Shown here piece after piece: positions 45,695-64,000 of a stretch of DNA of 64,000 nucleotides. A program made the position numbers and the translations under genes. Position 1 is the stretch's first letter, and each line of letters starts with the position of its first letter. The notes below the pieces were generated by a model that was not told where the DNA came from, did no database searches, and saw only the letters and a program-made list of their open reading frames with translations. This stretch comes from Istiophorus platypterus (taxonomy: Eukaryota > Chordata > Actinopteri > Istiophoriformes > Istiophoridae), in contig CM029119.1 in NCBI GenBank assembly GCA_016859345.1, positions 8,826,912 to 8,890,911 on the forward strand, in the 5' to 3' direction.

Positions 45695-48600
45695 CTACTT
45701 TCTAATGAACTCATTAAATACCAATAAAAAAGAGATCAGGAATATCCAGCTCATTCGTAGAGATGAAGATGATGCACTTAAGTCACATTTGCAGTACTTT
45801 GGGCAAGGAGGATTGGCTGGAGCGGATGTCGAAGGTGGAGCAGGACATCTGAGCCAATCTACAGCGATGGATTTGGGAGTGACAACTTCTTGGTTCAGTC
45901 CTCCGTTCTTTAATACCCAGTAGAGGTTGTCCTTGAAGAAGTAGGCATCTCCTAAAGAGCAGCAACAGCAGTGTAACTCTCAATCTTTCATTTGTTTTTC
46001 ATCGCACAGTGAGTAAGACATTTAACCAATTATTAACCAGAATACAAATGCTACACAAAAGCAGTGGTAGAAAGTAACTCCCTCAAATATTTCCATTTTC
46101 TGCTACTTTATACTTCAGCTCCCCTACATTTCAGGGAGAAATATTGTACTTTCTATTTTCACTACACTTCAGCTATAGTTGCTACCGATTTTGCAAGTTA
46201 GTTTACGATCCAAAACACCTCAGCGGTTTATAAAAATTTGATGGATTACCATGATTTTTTTGTACTGACAGTCATGGTGTCCAGATGATGTGATAGACTG
46301 ACTTTTCCCCTTGTACCACCTTGAGGTTCATATCGTAGGACGGTAGCTGAACCTGAATATAGCCTCACAGAGCAGCTAGAATGGCTGTAAACTCTAAGTC
46401 TTGTTCTAGATTAAGAAGACTTAGAGCTGTTATGTTAGTATCTCTGGGTGAGTTGATACGCGGTACTGCTGATAAACACTACTCTACCGATGTGCGGGCG
46501 TCAGAAACGCACAAAGAAATGCAGCAATGCACCGACAACGGCCTGGAAGAAGACTGTAGGTAAACTTGTATGAATACTTTTTGAGTAGGGAAATGCATTC
46601 AAAATATTCATCAGGGCTCAGGGACGACACAGTATGTTATGATGTTGTGAACTCTTTCACGCCAACTTCCTTTGTTGGCAAATAGCTACATTTGTTGGTG
46701 TCTCATCACCATCGTCAGTCAGTAGATTACCAGGAAAACAACAGCCTGATGTGAGTCACACTGCCTTTGTATTTTTCGTGATCTGTTGCACTGATAGTGG
46801 TCACTCTACAGGGATCCTTAAATTTAAGGCCTCGAATACTTCAGGTTGTTTTCAGAACGCTTGTGATCTGTTTTTAAATTCCACTGAAAGATTATATGTG
46901 CTCAAGTTAGATAGCTGATTATAGTGTTTTCGTCTTCTTATCCTAACTTCAGATCTCTTTCATTGCTTTGTTACTTCATACCTTTTAGCAGTTTGTGAGT
47001 ACCTGTTGAAAAATGCCATCACTCCGGAATGACCTTTTCCAAGGTTTCGTGTGTGATATCACTGGTTTCAGATGTTCATCACATGCATATGTCTGAACAT
47101 AATGTTACCTTCTCCCCAGCTGATGATGTCATCCATGTCAGGGGGAACTCCTGCCCAGAGGTTATTGTCACGTGGGTAGCCTGGCTCCAGGTTCCTGGTC
47201 ACCCGTTCATCTCTCCAACTCTCTTCAAACCTCCAGAACTCCCCTCCGCTGAACAGGTATGTCTTTCCATTGTGAGCCCAAATAAAGGCTGCATCCACCC
47301 TGTCCACCAACATCCCCCTCTTTGACCTCATGCCCCATTCAGAGAGAGGCCGAGGGTAACCGCTCATGGCTACCGTGTCTTTGAAGACCCAGTACTGAGA
47401 TCCTGGACAGATGGAGGAGAACATTTGAGAATCAGAGGATTTGCTTGTGCAAATTGGAATCAAACCAAAGTGTAACTCAGTACCTAATAATAACACATTG
47501 ATCATGTAATATTCTTAGTTTTTTTTTTGTTGCTGACTCTTTTGAAGTCCTCAAACACCGATATTCTATTTGGACTGACTGTGTTTTTTGGTAAGAATTT
47601 TTCTTTCTTAAATTATTGTGTGAATATTTAGACCAGTGTGTTATTTCTATGTTGCTGCATGACACAATCAAAGCAAATCACTTGAACCTACTAAAGACAT
47701 AAGAGCATAGCATAAGTCATTTGTGCTTGTGGCCTAAGAGGAACCGGAATAAGATAAGAGAAGTAAGAGAACAGAAAAAGGGAAACGGACTTGAGGTTGT
47801 TAACGATCAACATTTTTTTTTTTTTTTGATAGGACCTGTCTCTGGTAGTTACTGTATTTTCAAAAATTTTAAACAAAATTTTCATTTGTAACTAATTATT
47901 CTGTGTTTAAGATTCACGATGACGCTATTATTAGTTCAGTGACACTCTTTTTGGTGCTCAAAACCACTACCTTAAAAATAACATTAACGAAGATATGAGG
48001 GGTGTCAACTATGATCACAGCCTCCGCTGTGACTCTTAATTGCCTAATTTAGATTTAACCACAAAGACACATAAACACAGGCTTTTTTCCTTACCAATAA
48101 AGAAGATGATGTTGCCGTCTCTTTTCCTTTCATACACAGCGTCGATCTTATTTGTTCCTGGTGGGAGGCCGATCCAGAAGTTTTCAATCTTAGCTGGATT
48201 GTTGGAAACTAAAGACCCGTCTCGCTTAGTTCTCCAGAATTGCTCACCTGTCCGAGAAAAGAGAGTGAACATGACACCAACAGGACCGATGTGTCACTGT
48301 ATATTCAGACAAAGTGCAAATGGTAAACGGGATCAGCAAGTCTATGTATAAAAATGTAATACCCACAAATACAGTTTTGTTACATGAACAATGTAGGCAA
48401 TTAAAAATGATTTGGGAGATTCTGAAGAATACTTTTATTTTGTGAGATTGCACTTTCTGTGTGGGAACGGTATCTACTTACCTTTGAAAAAAAAGACCTC
48501 TCCCCTGATATTTGCCACAGCATCAAAGCCTCCCAGACAGCGCTCGTTTAACACGGGGTCAGAACTGGATGGAAAAAGTTATGTTAAAACTCAGGTCAAA

Positions 48601-51600
48601 ACTTAGTTTCTATGATGTAGTTAGCTGAAAATTCACTAGAGGATACAATAAGACCCAACACTGTCACAGTAGGGATTGATCCGGCTATTATCTGCATCGC
48701 TGGTCTAAAATCACTCATCATCATTAATTTGCCCCTGAGTAAACTAACTGCAGGGATAGGATAGGATTCTTAGTTTAAAAAAGCAAATGATGAGTGCTTA
48801 TCGTCTGGATGGATGCACAGAAGTAATTGTTTTTTGGCTCCACTCACGGCTTTGTTGGCCTTCGAGGAGGTGGACTGGGAAGGCGTGGGAAGTCAGGATC
48901 AACACCACCCTGGGACACGTCAACCTTTACACCTAGCAACAGAATCGCGACAGGTGACAACGCTGAAGAGCAAAGCTGGCATGCTAACATGCTAAACAGA
49001 GAGCCACGGTGAACATGGTAAATTTCATTCCTGTGAAACATCAGCGTCCCAACATTGTCACACTGAGCACGTCGGCATGCTGACATCAGTGATCTGCCAA
49101 CGTCTGCTCTTATGCAGTGTTGTTTCTCCTGGTTTAATGACCTTCAAAGTCTACTTTTACTTCCTAAAACTTTTCATATGTTCCCTGTGGATTAAATTCC
49201 ATATCAGTCCTTTGATTAGTCAAATTAAAACCATAAGATAAAGTGGTTGGGGGAATGCAGCATTCAGTACAGCCATCAAAAGGAGTTTGTGTTTACCCTT
49301 GTTTCCTCAGACGGTTTCTTATCAGACCATAGGTGGTTAGGATAAATATTATGAGATGAGATTTACCCTAATTCGGAGCACAGACAGTTCGACCATATCA
49401 CTGACCGTAAAGCTGCTGGATAGCCAGCCTGTCATCCGGGTCCAGCTTGAAGTTAGGAATGTCTTTCACAGGGCCCTGGTAGTATGGCCTCATGATGGAT
49501 GGATCAGTGGAGGAATGGAGCAGGCCCAGCGCGTGGCCGAATTCATGCACTGCAACTGTGAACAAGTCTATAGTCCTGCTGTCACCTGAGGAAGTGTGAA
49601 GGAAAAGTGTTTCTGGATCACAACCATAAATTGGGGGGGGGGGGGTTATGTCACCGAATATGCAGATGTCTTCTCTTTTTGTTTTTATTCACCAACCACA
49701 GATCACTCTCTCATTACATTCTATACTTCTAAGGTAGGACCTGTCCTACTTTATCCATCCACATCATGATTTCAATCAGTAAATACCTCCAAAGCTCCAG
49801 ATCTCATGATCGTCAAAGTGTGTGTCACCCGCTACTTCATCCCTGCCAGGGAAGAAGGCGTGGGCCAGGGTGCCGCCGTTCCCGTCAAAAGGGTACCCGT
49901 CGTCATGCAGCAGACGGGAAAAAGACACTCTGATGTCCCCTTCGGCCGCAGCCCCACCGCTGTCACTCTCCAGCTGACGGAAATGCAAGGGGGCCGCGTC
50001 ACTCCAGGCTTTGAAGGCGTAATTCAGGATTGTCTTCACTGTTTCTTTAGACAGGCCGGGTGAGATGGAGGGTGATGGGTAGCTATGGATACTACAGACA
50101 AGAGTAGAGATTGTATCATAACAAATTTGTAGACTGTTCTGTTCTATTAATCATCTAAATCTGTACCCTTGCATTCTCTATGAGATTTTAGTTTTTGAGA
50201 ATTTAATTATTTTTTTCTGATTAACCCAAAATAAAGCACAACTCTGGTGTCATTCTGTTTTACTCTTATCGCCAACAAGTCCTATTAAAAGACCAGATCA
50301 ATCAAAGAAACAATTCCTGCTATCCAGTATTGCCTGTGCAGTCAAATCCTGATTCGGCTTATTCCTCTGTGCCACAAAACTATCAAAAACTATTAAAACT
50401 CATCCTCAAGCTACACTGTTGCCTTGGGTGACATTTTCCTTCATCAACATAAATATAAGAGCTGTAGTTTATTCTGAATCAATCTTGCACACACCTTCCT
50501 GTTGCTGTACATTCTCCCTAAAGCACCAAATGTGCATCAATACCCAGCTGAAATTAGTCCTCAAAAATTCACACTTTACTTTTGCTTGAGCAACCAATCC
50601 TCCTTGCCCAAACTACAGTGCCCAGAGCTTTTTTTAAATTAATGAGCATTTCCTAAGAAAGGAACTATTTTTATGACCGTAAATTTTATGTTGTCTCAGT
50701 GAGAGCAAATTGGCTTGGGACCGAGTGCCACAGATAAAGGCAGGGAAGACAGAGAGATGGGAGAGATGGATCCCATTTGGTCTTTGTCACATTTTTACCC
50801 CAAATCTTTTAAATCCTATTTTTGATATCCCTTTATCTATCTTTTTTTTATTGCTTCATGCTTCTTTTCTTAATGTACTTTATGTCTTATGTGCCTTATG
50901 CAAGGCACTTTTAATTGTCTTTTTATTGAAAGGTGCTTTACAAATAAACTTCCCTTTCCACATCCAATCTCTCTAAAGAGGGTAATTTGCTAATTTCACT
51001 TTGAGCAACATGATTAGATGCAAGATATGTACAGTCAACTTACAGCTTGAGCGCATTCACAGCTGTTGTGGTCAAAGTAATATATCCAGAGATGCTTGTG
51101 TAATTATTTGCTAAGAAAGACTGTCTGTGTGACTCTGCATAAACAGCCAATATAGTACACTTCCCAAAAAACCTTACTTCTCTTTGAGGTTTGAACTAAA
51201 CATATTTTTGGTGTTATTTAGATTTTGTTTAGCATCGAAAAAGTCATGGCTGTAATCTTCATGTCAGAGGAACCTGAAACAAAGCACTATGAGTCATAAA
51301 GAGTAGTAAAGCAACAGTGTAGCATCAGACACACCTCCATGTGAGGTCTTTTTTGTGCCACTTTACGCCTGACAGGGCATATCTTTTCCTCCTCCTCCTC
51401 CTTTTCAGCAGGTCATTACTGCCAACAATATCAGGGAGAGAGCACCTTGGTGTAGACATGAGTTTGAGGGTTTCACTGTCTGGAAGAGAAGTTGATCACA
51501 TACTGGATGTTGAAACTAAAGAGCAGATTACAGGAAGCCGTGATGATGCATACACGTAATATGATGTCTTGGAAGAAGTTAAGAATTTGTTACCAAGAAC

Positions 51601-52753
51601 CCCGGTTTCCTTGACCCCTCCAAATCTCTGCATGACACGAATAGATTTCTCCATAGCCTCCTTGGTCTGCAGTCTGTTTGTGCGGGGGTCAGGAGGGGGA
51701 AGGTAGCCATACCTGCTCAACCAATCCTGGACGGAAAACAAAGAAAGAAAAGTCTGCTTAACAATTCAGATCAAATGCTGATATCATGGCGGCTACTTCA
51801 CACAGACGCTGTTCCACTTATGACTCTAGATAAGCAGTTTGCAGACTTTCATTAATATTTAATGAAAAAAAAGCCTTTACTTCCATTCACGGTGAATGGA
51901 GGTATGCAGATGTTGTGCCACTTCCTGTGAAGAAAGCAACGGCACTCATGTAGAAACTGAGTTTTGCAGCCTTTGCAACTGTTGCTACAATAGAAGATAT
52001 CAGAAAGTCCCTAGATCAAAATGTGCACAGAATTTTACTCAGTCTCTTTATTTCCAACCACAAAGTGAAAGGATCTGTTTTTTTTAATTGTTGAGCAAAT
52101 GTGGCTGTTGCTATTCATAACTGTATGTTTTGTTTTGTTGGTTTTTTTTTTAATATAATTTTTCCTGATAACATTTTATTCTTTTGTTCTGTGCACTTCC
52201 ATTTATCTTGAGTTTACGGGATGCAGACTAAAAAAAAAAAAAAACCCAAACGACTTTCAGAGTGGAAATGAAACCTGCAAAAATACACTGCTTTGTTTGG
52301 GGGGGGAGGGTGTAGGGAAGTATGAGATTGAACAGAACCTTGGAAGCACACAGACTGGTTGATTTAAAATATTTGATTGGCTCTAAATGTATGCAATTAC
52401 AATCAGTTGAGGAAAAAATCTATTGTAATATCTGCAAAAACTAATGCTGATAGTTGAGTTTGTGTTTTTTTTAATCAGTTTTAGTTAAAATAGTCAGTAA
52501 CGATTTTTAAAAATGAATATGGTAAAAATTGAATATTACAATCACTGACACTACGCGCCTGTAGAATCAATAAAAAAAACCAAAAGGGAGCTGAAGATCA
52601 GCCAGACACATATATAAAACATATTTAAGTTTTTTTATTTTCTGTAATTAACATTTATTTCCTACTCACCATCGCTCTACTGTAATTTTCGTTCTCCGCT
52701 GATATGATTTCAGTTAGGGTCAAAACCATCGACAGCAGAAGACCCAGCTCCAT
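45695..52753 (-). CDS. mmp25: MMP25-like GPI-anchored membrane-type matrix metalloproteinase
   Basis: Zinc endopeptidase of the cell surface, about 572 residues. Minus-strand exons in order: 52753-52670, 51726-51594, 51479-51335, 50091-49787, 49585-49406, 48932-48848, 48564-48482, 48247-48095, 47402-47109, 45951-45695. Domains: signal peptide 1 to about 20; propeptide with cysteine switch PRCSLPD (C85); furin-type site KRRRRRKR ending at R105, followed by YALSG; catalytic domain with HEFGHALGLLH (H236, H240, H246) and Met-turn M254 (SIMRPYYQG); hinge; hemopexin repeats (FDAVANIRGEVFFFKG, YWVFKD, FWRFEE, AYFFKDNLYW); then a Cys-rich stem and a GPI-type tail (SSSLRMSWIFLISFLLVF). RYGYLPPPDP, VMQRFGG and KRYALSG resemble MMP25 more than the other GPI-type member, MMP17. 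Which fish mmp25 copy (a or b) it is cannot be told here. The ATG was chosen because a signal peptide follows; an in-frame ATG lies 13 codons upstream. Confidence 0.92.
46061..46215. repeat. Fish interspersed repeat in mmp25 intron
   Basis: Begins GCAGTGGTAGAAAGTAACT and contains ATTTCCATTTTCTGCTACTT and CCCCTACATTTCAGGGAGAA. This is a familiar high-copy teleost sequence, recalled by eye; copy number was not checked. Confidence 0.6.
48955..49090. repeat. Degenerate fish repeat in mmp25 intron
   Basis: Carries GGCATGCTAACATGCTAAAC and CGTCGGCATGCTGACATCAG, typical of a GCTAACATGC-rich repeat common in fish introns. Assignment is from memory. Confidence 0.4.
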
Positions 52754-55700
52754 TGTAGCCGCTGCAAACGAAACAAAACCAAAGTCCATCATTATGTTCA
52801 AACGCAGACATCCCTGGTTTTCAATAGCAGCATCTTCCACCCAAAAGCAAGAAGAGACGGGACAAAGCTCACCGTTGTCTCTCCTCCGATGCTCTCCCGG
52901 GACTAGGCTGGGCTGATCGATGATAGAGGCTCTCTCTCCCCATGCCCTCCCTCGCTGACAGTACAGAGAAAAAACAAAAACACGAAAACCGTCTGCGGTG
53001 TTTTCTCTCATTCTCTACAAGCGCACAAGCCTCGTCCAAAACAGCTGGGCAGGGTTCACCGGGTGGTGCTGCTGAAGGTGCATAAGGTGAGAGGATTGAT
53101 GAAGATGCCCCTACGACCCACGAACTTTGTGTAAAGCATGTTTAACAGATGTTGACTTTATCTCGTTACTGGCATTTACCTCTGCTGGATCACAATCATC
53201 AGTAAAAGTGCTGTTCCTTTTTGTAAAAAAAAAAATAATAATAATTAAATATATATATATATACATATAAAATCAAGACATGGGACTAAGCTTGGGTGAA
53301 TAATGGCTAGAATGGCAGAGAGGTGTTTAGTATATGAAACTTGATGTAAAATTAAAGTCCCACACTCCTATTTCCCTCAGTTCCGGTGAACTCTATGAAA
53401 GTTATCAAAGATGTTTTATGTTTGTAGTAGGAGCATGACCTGTATGTGCAACCCCATTATTTGGGTTTGGCATAGACACCAACCACCTTTTAGACACTTT
53501 TCCATGGCAGACTGACTTCCCCACATCCTCTGCTACTCATAAAGATCCTTCTTCGATCTGAGTTAATTCCTCGTGTTTCTTTCCTTTGGGAATTAATGAG
53601 CATTTCCTCGTATTCAGGACCACAGCATGTTTTCTATGCAGTGCAATCTGCTGAGTGCCACGGTCCAGTTCCTCCGCCATCTTCTGTCATTCCTGCTCCA
53701 TCACTGACCCTCTGCCCGCCCGCTTGCCATCACTTCCACCTCCACTCACTGCAGCCTTCTCTGCTTCATCTCCCCCACATCCGCCTCCATCAACTACCAG
53801 CCATCTCCACGCCATCTCCCGAACCAGCCACCATCTTCACCCTGCAGCCTGCCACCTCCATTGGTAAATCCTGACCCACAGTCACCCTACACCACTGCAT
53901 CTAGCCCCTTCCCCCATTTGCTCCCTGATCGTCACTGCCTCTCCCCTTCCAAGCCCCCCCCCCCCCCACCCTCACCTCCTCAGGCCAAAGCCCCACTCCC
54001 CTTTCCATCTCTGAATAAACATCCTGGTTCTTTGTGACTCTGTTTTGCTGCATTTTGCATTTGGGTCCCTTTCCTTCCCTTCAATGTCTCTCATGACACA
54101 AATTATGAATGGGGTCATTTCCATTTGGGCTCCTCTTATCTGTTCACCTACCTAAACTATAAGGACATGGCCTCATGCTGGTTAATCACCTGTACCACTA
54201 AACATTAGTCTGGCAAATTTCTCATGGATGTAGGTTCACTTTGACTTTGATTTGATTTTAAAAGAGGCCTTTGACATGAAAAAGGACCTTTTTATTTATT
54301 AAAAATTAGTTTAAATCAAGACATCAATTAAATTAAAATATAAAAGTCCAGTTTTCAGTTTAATTTTCCAGTTTAATTTTCAACTTTATGTTGCACATGA
54401 TTTGCCAATTGGAAATTAGAAATGGATAGTCCATTTTATATTCAATCTAATAATGATTATAGCATTTTTATCTTTTTTTAAATACACTGAAAATGATTAG
54501 ACTGCACGGTCTTTATTTCAAATCAAATTGTGGCAATAGCATTTTAAAACATTAAAAATATGTTTTTTAAATCTAAATTTTTTATTTTTGTCATGTGGCG
54601 CACAAAAGTTGAATGTGAAATTTTAATCTGAGGTTATATTAATATCAATAACCTCTATATTAATCATGGGATTTTTTTTTATTAATATAAGCGGTAAATG
54701 ATGAAACTGAAACTTAAAAGGAAGTTCTCATTCTCACCATCTTGCCAGTGTTACTCAACATAATAGTACTTATAATACAATAGAGGGAGACTGATGACAC
54801 TGCATTAAGCTTGAGTGCACTGGCATCTCATGTAGCATCTTAGAGCCCCATTATGTTCCTAAGTCAATGTGTTCATTTTCTCGGCACGCCATGCTGCCCT
54901 GCAAATGGTTGACCAGTTTCCCTTCATGTCCACTTCATGTTCCCGCATCCGTGGAAAAGATGGAAGTCTTTTAGCTACTCAGCATTTAGTAGCTGGGATT
55001 ATTACAGCCGCTTCGTTCATGCTGTTCCCTTCTGAGGGCATGTGGATATTGTTTAAAGTGTCGGAAAATCTAGATCTTCTGCAATGACATACAAATACAG
55101 CTAGGGCCTGCTGAGGAAGGTGGGTTTAACAGACTCTGGACCTAAGTTTAAACTCCGACTTGACTGACTCTGACTTGACCTTCCCTGGATGGGTAAGCGC
55201 TGAATAAACCCGCTCCATGAAATGGACCCAAATGTTTGCGTGTTTATGTCAGGTTTTAAGTTTTTGGTTGGCTTCAAAACTGCGGCAAGCAGGCAGACAG
55301 GCCTATGTCATTTTTACCATTTATTAAAAATGCTTCTTCATACTCAACAAACAGAATATCACAAATCAAAAGTAACTGATTTTTTGGCCATTTTGGGGAA
55401 ACGGTAATAAGCTGTAAACACAACAGTTATGTTTAAGCTGATACAGTGTACATGTTAGCAAACAGCTACCAAACATTTGTCTATTTATACTATATACAGA
55501 GCAAGGTTAGCACTTATTAGAAGCCTTGTTTGATGAACCAAAGTCCAGTGTTCACTCTCCTTCTAACTCTGCTTTGCTCTTTTCCAACTCCTGTGGGAAA
55601 TATCTGGCTCCCTAGTTGCTAAATGCTCCATTATGCAAAACGGGGGCTTTGGTGTTGATCAGGTAGTGTATGAACCAAAACTAAACAAGACTGACGAGAG

Positions 55701-58099
55701 CCACCGGAGCAGACGGTAAAGGTAAAGTTGCGGATAGGAAAAACAAAAAATTGGCTAAAACACACTAAAGTGTAGAGCTAAGAGGAACCTCAGAGTTGAG
55801 TGATAATCACCAGGAGCGAACACTTTTACATACAATTAGTCATGTGATCCATTTTTTAAAACACAAACACACTCGTTAAACCTGCACCAACTAAACCAGA
55901 TTTTTCATCTCATCACATTCTGTTGATTCATGTTAATTTATTTGTTGTATGAGCCCTCTATTCAGTTATATTGATGTGTAGACTTAATACCTAATAAATC
56001 AGTCTAAAAAACTGCATTTTATTCGGGTGATGGTGGTGGTAATAGTTTTGCAAATTTTACATTTGTCAAACATCATCTCTATCTATATTAGTCAGTCTGT
56101 CATGTTATCAACCTTTTTTTCATGGAACCACGTGCATGGTGAGTAAAATGTAATCATAAAAAAAAAAACCTCTGAATTTATATTCATTACACAGTTTTAT
56201 TCTCATTAAAGGGATCCAAGGCCTTCACAAAAGGGTTGACTCTTGGTAGCTATACAGTACTAACACAACACACAACAACAACAGAAACAACACAGAGGAC
56301 TTGTGTGAACGAGTGAAAAGACAAATAAATAAGAGCTGAACAACATTTCATATGAGATCAAACTGAGATGCATCAACAAAACCAATAGTTAGAGTAAAGT
56401 GAGCAAAGGTTAAAACCCTGCCAAGTACGGTAACAGTTTTTGTACAATATTTTTATTCATTTCTGCAAGTAGCTGATTGTCTATAGCGGCTTATTTTTGG
56501 TCATGCACAGTTGATAAAGTAACTGCTCTTGTATGGACAGTGTTGCAATAATTTCACAGTTTGTTTTTTTTTTTTAAATTATCATCTCTTCTTCGTACCT
56601 CCAGCTTTGATTGTCAGTCTCTCAAGCCTTTTTTTTGGTGTGCTATGATGTTTGATTGTCACTGGCTGATGGATATGTTTCATTAATGACGTACAAAATC
56701 ATTGCTGTTATGCTTGACTATGAATATCAGCCAGAAAATGTATGTAATTTAATTGCTTTTTTTGTTTGGTCGGATGGATAAAAAAAAAAAAAAAAAACAA
56801 CATCCTCATATTTATGAAATAGAAAAAAAGGAAATTAGTTTAATGTGGGTTTTGGCAAAAATCTGTAGTACCTGTACATAATCTGTAATATTTTTATGTT
56901 TAGCCTAGTATCAGACAATATCTGATACCCGTAGTGATATGGTGCACCCCTATAAATGGAACAGATGAAACTTGTGCTTTGAGGATGATTTGAGTCCACA
57001 TCGTGCTACATTCTTCCCTCCAATAACATCTGACAATATTCCACAGTTATCTTCATCATACACAGATGTCTGTACAAAAATATGCAGTTTCAGTCTCAGT
57101 GTAATTTTGCTGGCAGAATAGGCAGGATATACACTTTTTTTATGGAACGTTTTAAAGTTTTAGTAAAAGTGATTGCCATTAGCAAGTCTAAAATCATCAC
57201 AGTAGCCTCACACAGCTTATGCTTACAGAACAAGCTAGCTATCACAATATCATCGAGCTGCTCAAGTAACTGAGGTTACACCTCACAATACAGACATCTG
57301 CTGGCATTTACTTAGTACCATATACAGTACTTTCTGTATGGTAGTATAATAACTAAAAACTTACAAATTGCCACGTTTGATATTTTGAAAATTTCAAGGC
57401 TACAGTTTACGAAGCCGTTTTCTTTTTGAATTTACTTTTTAGAATACGCTTTGGAGACATTGCGTTTATCTTCGGTTCATGGGCCGAGAGCTTGTCTGAT
57501 CAAATTTCTGAACCATTCATATTTCAAACCTCAAAGCAGTCTTCTGCCACTTCTACGAATACAATTTGTTCAAGCGTGTGTAACAAAATAGTCTTAGCTC
57601 AAAAGGCAACTTATTGCCTTTTCTTAGCTTTTATCTACATTTCACTGTGTATGTAGTTCGACACAATACAATAAAACATGGTATAACTTTTGGAGGTTCC
57701 AATGCTAATTCTCAAATAGCACTAAATAATCCTGATCCTAATCCTGACTCTATTTTATTTCTAAACACAGCCTCAAACTGATCCTATTTCTACTCCTGAC
57801 CTCAACCCTATGATTAACACACTATTCAAAAAAAAAAAAAAAGTGCAACCTGATAATACTAAGCAAATACCAGTATGACCAGAGTACTGTCAAGTGCAAC
57901 CAAAGCTGCTCTTGGCTGAATTTGTAAACATTTAATGCAATTCGGGGTCTGCAACTCCTTGAGGCCCCTCTTTAGCTCAGACCTGTGCTCCCTTAAAACC
58001 TGTGTGTCCCCCATATTGTTTTCTTGACACTTTCATTTTTTTACATGCCATTGTTTCCTTCTTCTTTTGTTACGCCTGCTGGAAGTGACTGCCTGTTGC
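52754..58099. other. Intergenic between mmp25 and the pax10-like gene
   Basis: Both flanking genes are on the minus strand, so this holds the mmp25 promoter (right after 52753, with a GC-richer stretch to about 53060) and the pax 3' UTR. A minus-strand AATAAA at 57759-57754 could serve the pax gene. A Pro/Ser-coding C-rich stretch at 53690-54070 is annotated separately. The rest is AT-rich with no supported gene. Confidence 0.45.
53690..54070 (+). repeat. C-rich stretch resembling a retroelement end
   Basis: Strongly pyrimidine-rich with many CCATC and CACC words, a C-run at 53957-53968, then GAATAAACATCCTGG and TTGCATTTGGGTCC. The closing motif resembles ends of fish retroelements from memory. 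There is no reverse transcriptase or integrase frame, so at most this is a fragment. Confidence 0.3.
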
Positions 58100-63346
<5,247 letters not shown>

Positions 63347-63361
63347 ACTACGAGTGTCCAA

Positions 63362-63853
63362 AACACCATGAAGAGAAATAAAGGAATCCTGTCCTGTGCG
63401 TATCCGCCCCTGTTTACTGTCACCTTTGGCTCCTCTCTTCTTCTTTCAATCCTAAACTCCTTCCTTCTGGAATGGGAGTGTGTGTGTCTGTGGGTTTTTT
63501 TTTTTTTTGGGGGGGGGTTAGGGGAATGAGCGACATGGAAAAGAAGACGAAGAAGGAGGGGTTCATATCGCATGAGTTCACACATGGTCGGCATTGTGGT
63601 GAATTAGCCTCATGATGACAGACAGAAATAGAGTTAGTTACATGTGCGCTGTCGTAACGTGCGTGTGTTATACATTGGTATGCTAGTATACCGTGGGGAG
63701 CTAAGGTACATTAGAACCCACTCTGAAAGCCATGGCATTTATTATGCTACTTGCTTTTAGCTCTGTTTTTGCTGGTAAGCCAGAGCATGCATGCACACAC
63801 GCATAGGCATGAAAAGATATTGCATTTTATACTGCACGTAGCTACTCTGTCAT

Positions 63854-63885
<32 letters not shown>

Positions 63886-64000
63886 ACGGTTTTATGAACG
63901 AGATTCCCATGAAACATTAGAACCAAGCCCATGTTTAACTTTCAGTCCAAGATATGAATTGCTGAAGGTTATCCATAAAGATCATTATCTGCCTCAGTAT
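63362..64000. other. Upstream flank or intron of the pax10-like gene
   Basis: No paired-domain-like coding sequence on the minus strand. Contains T/G runs at about 63496-63517 and a GCGC/CA run at 63857-63884. It may be promoter or an intron leading to exons outside the window. Confidence 0.5.

Noticed and set aside
53596..53874. Pro/Ser/His-rich frame as a gene
   Set aside because: Low-complexity C-rich DNA with no domain or splice support; more like a retroelement fragment.

Overview
This is nuclear genomic DNA from a vertebrate, almost certainly a ray-finned (teleost) fish. The genes are split by many short GT-AG introns. The DNA is AT-rich, with long CA/CT, TA and TATC microsatellites and degenerate copies of interspersed repeats that look familiar from fish genomes. 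The gene set is vertebrate-specific, and one gene, a Pax6-like homeobox gene with no paired box visible here, matches the pax10 class kept in fishes. No CRISPR, prokaryotic operon or viral gene was seen. All gene names come from motif and family recognition by eye; no database search was run.

Layout, left to right: (1) 81-313, minus strand, the first two coding exons of an unidentified gene that runs off the left edge. (2) 4495-5312, plus, an adrenomedullin-family peptide hormone precursor with a TATA box and a poly(A) signal. (3) 7973-20383, plus, a 28-exon TRPM4-type cation channel, preceded by a GC-rich promoter-like region and a 420-bp CA/CT microsatellite. (4) 23206-25367, plus, a histidine-rich calcium-binding protein (HRC) orthologue in which the His-rich repeats are replaced by a very acidic Glu tract. 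(5) 28665-36142, plus, a two-domain alpha carbonic anhydrase: two complete CA4-like domains in one predicted reading frame, with one signal peptide at the start and one GPI-type tail at the end. (6) 40918-42967, plus, a single-domain GPI-type CA4-like enzyme. (7) 45695-52753, minus, an MMP25-like GPI-anchored matrix metalloproteinase. (8) 58100-63346, minus, the pax10-like homeobox gene.

Exon models were built by hand from splice consensus, and the reading phase was checked at every junction. All seven full-length models close with a whole number of codons and one stop. TRPM4 and HRC are also close neighbours on human 19q13.33, and ADM5 lies in the same broad region, so the left half looks like a fish counterpart of that block. 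The carbonic anhydrases are a tandem expansion: all three domains share nearly the same intron positions and phases.

The strongest candidate for something little described is the two-domain carbonic anhydrase. Only an 89-bp intron separates the last exon of domain 1 from the first exon of domain 2. Domain 1 has no GPI tail and domain 2 has no signal peptide or room for a promoter, so neither half makes sense as an independent CA4 gene. Other points of note are His64-to-Lys in the third carbonic anhydrase domain, the histidine-poor HRC, the missing paired box in the Pax gene, and a near-perfect 70-bp-arm palindrome in a pax intron.
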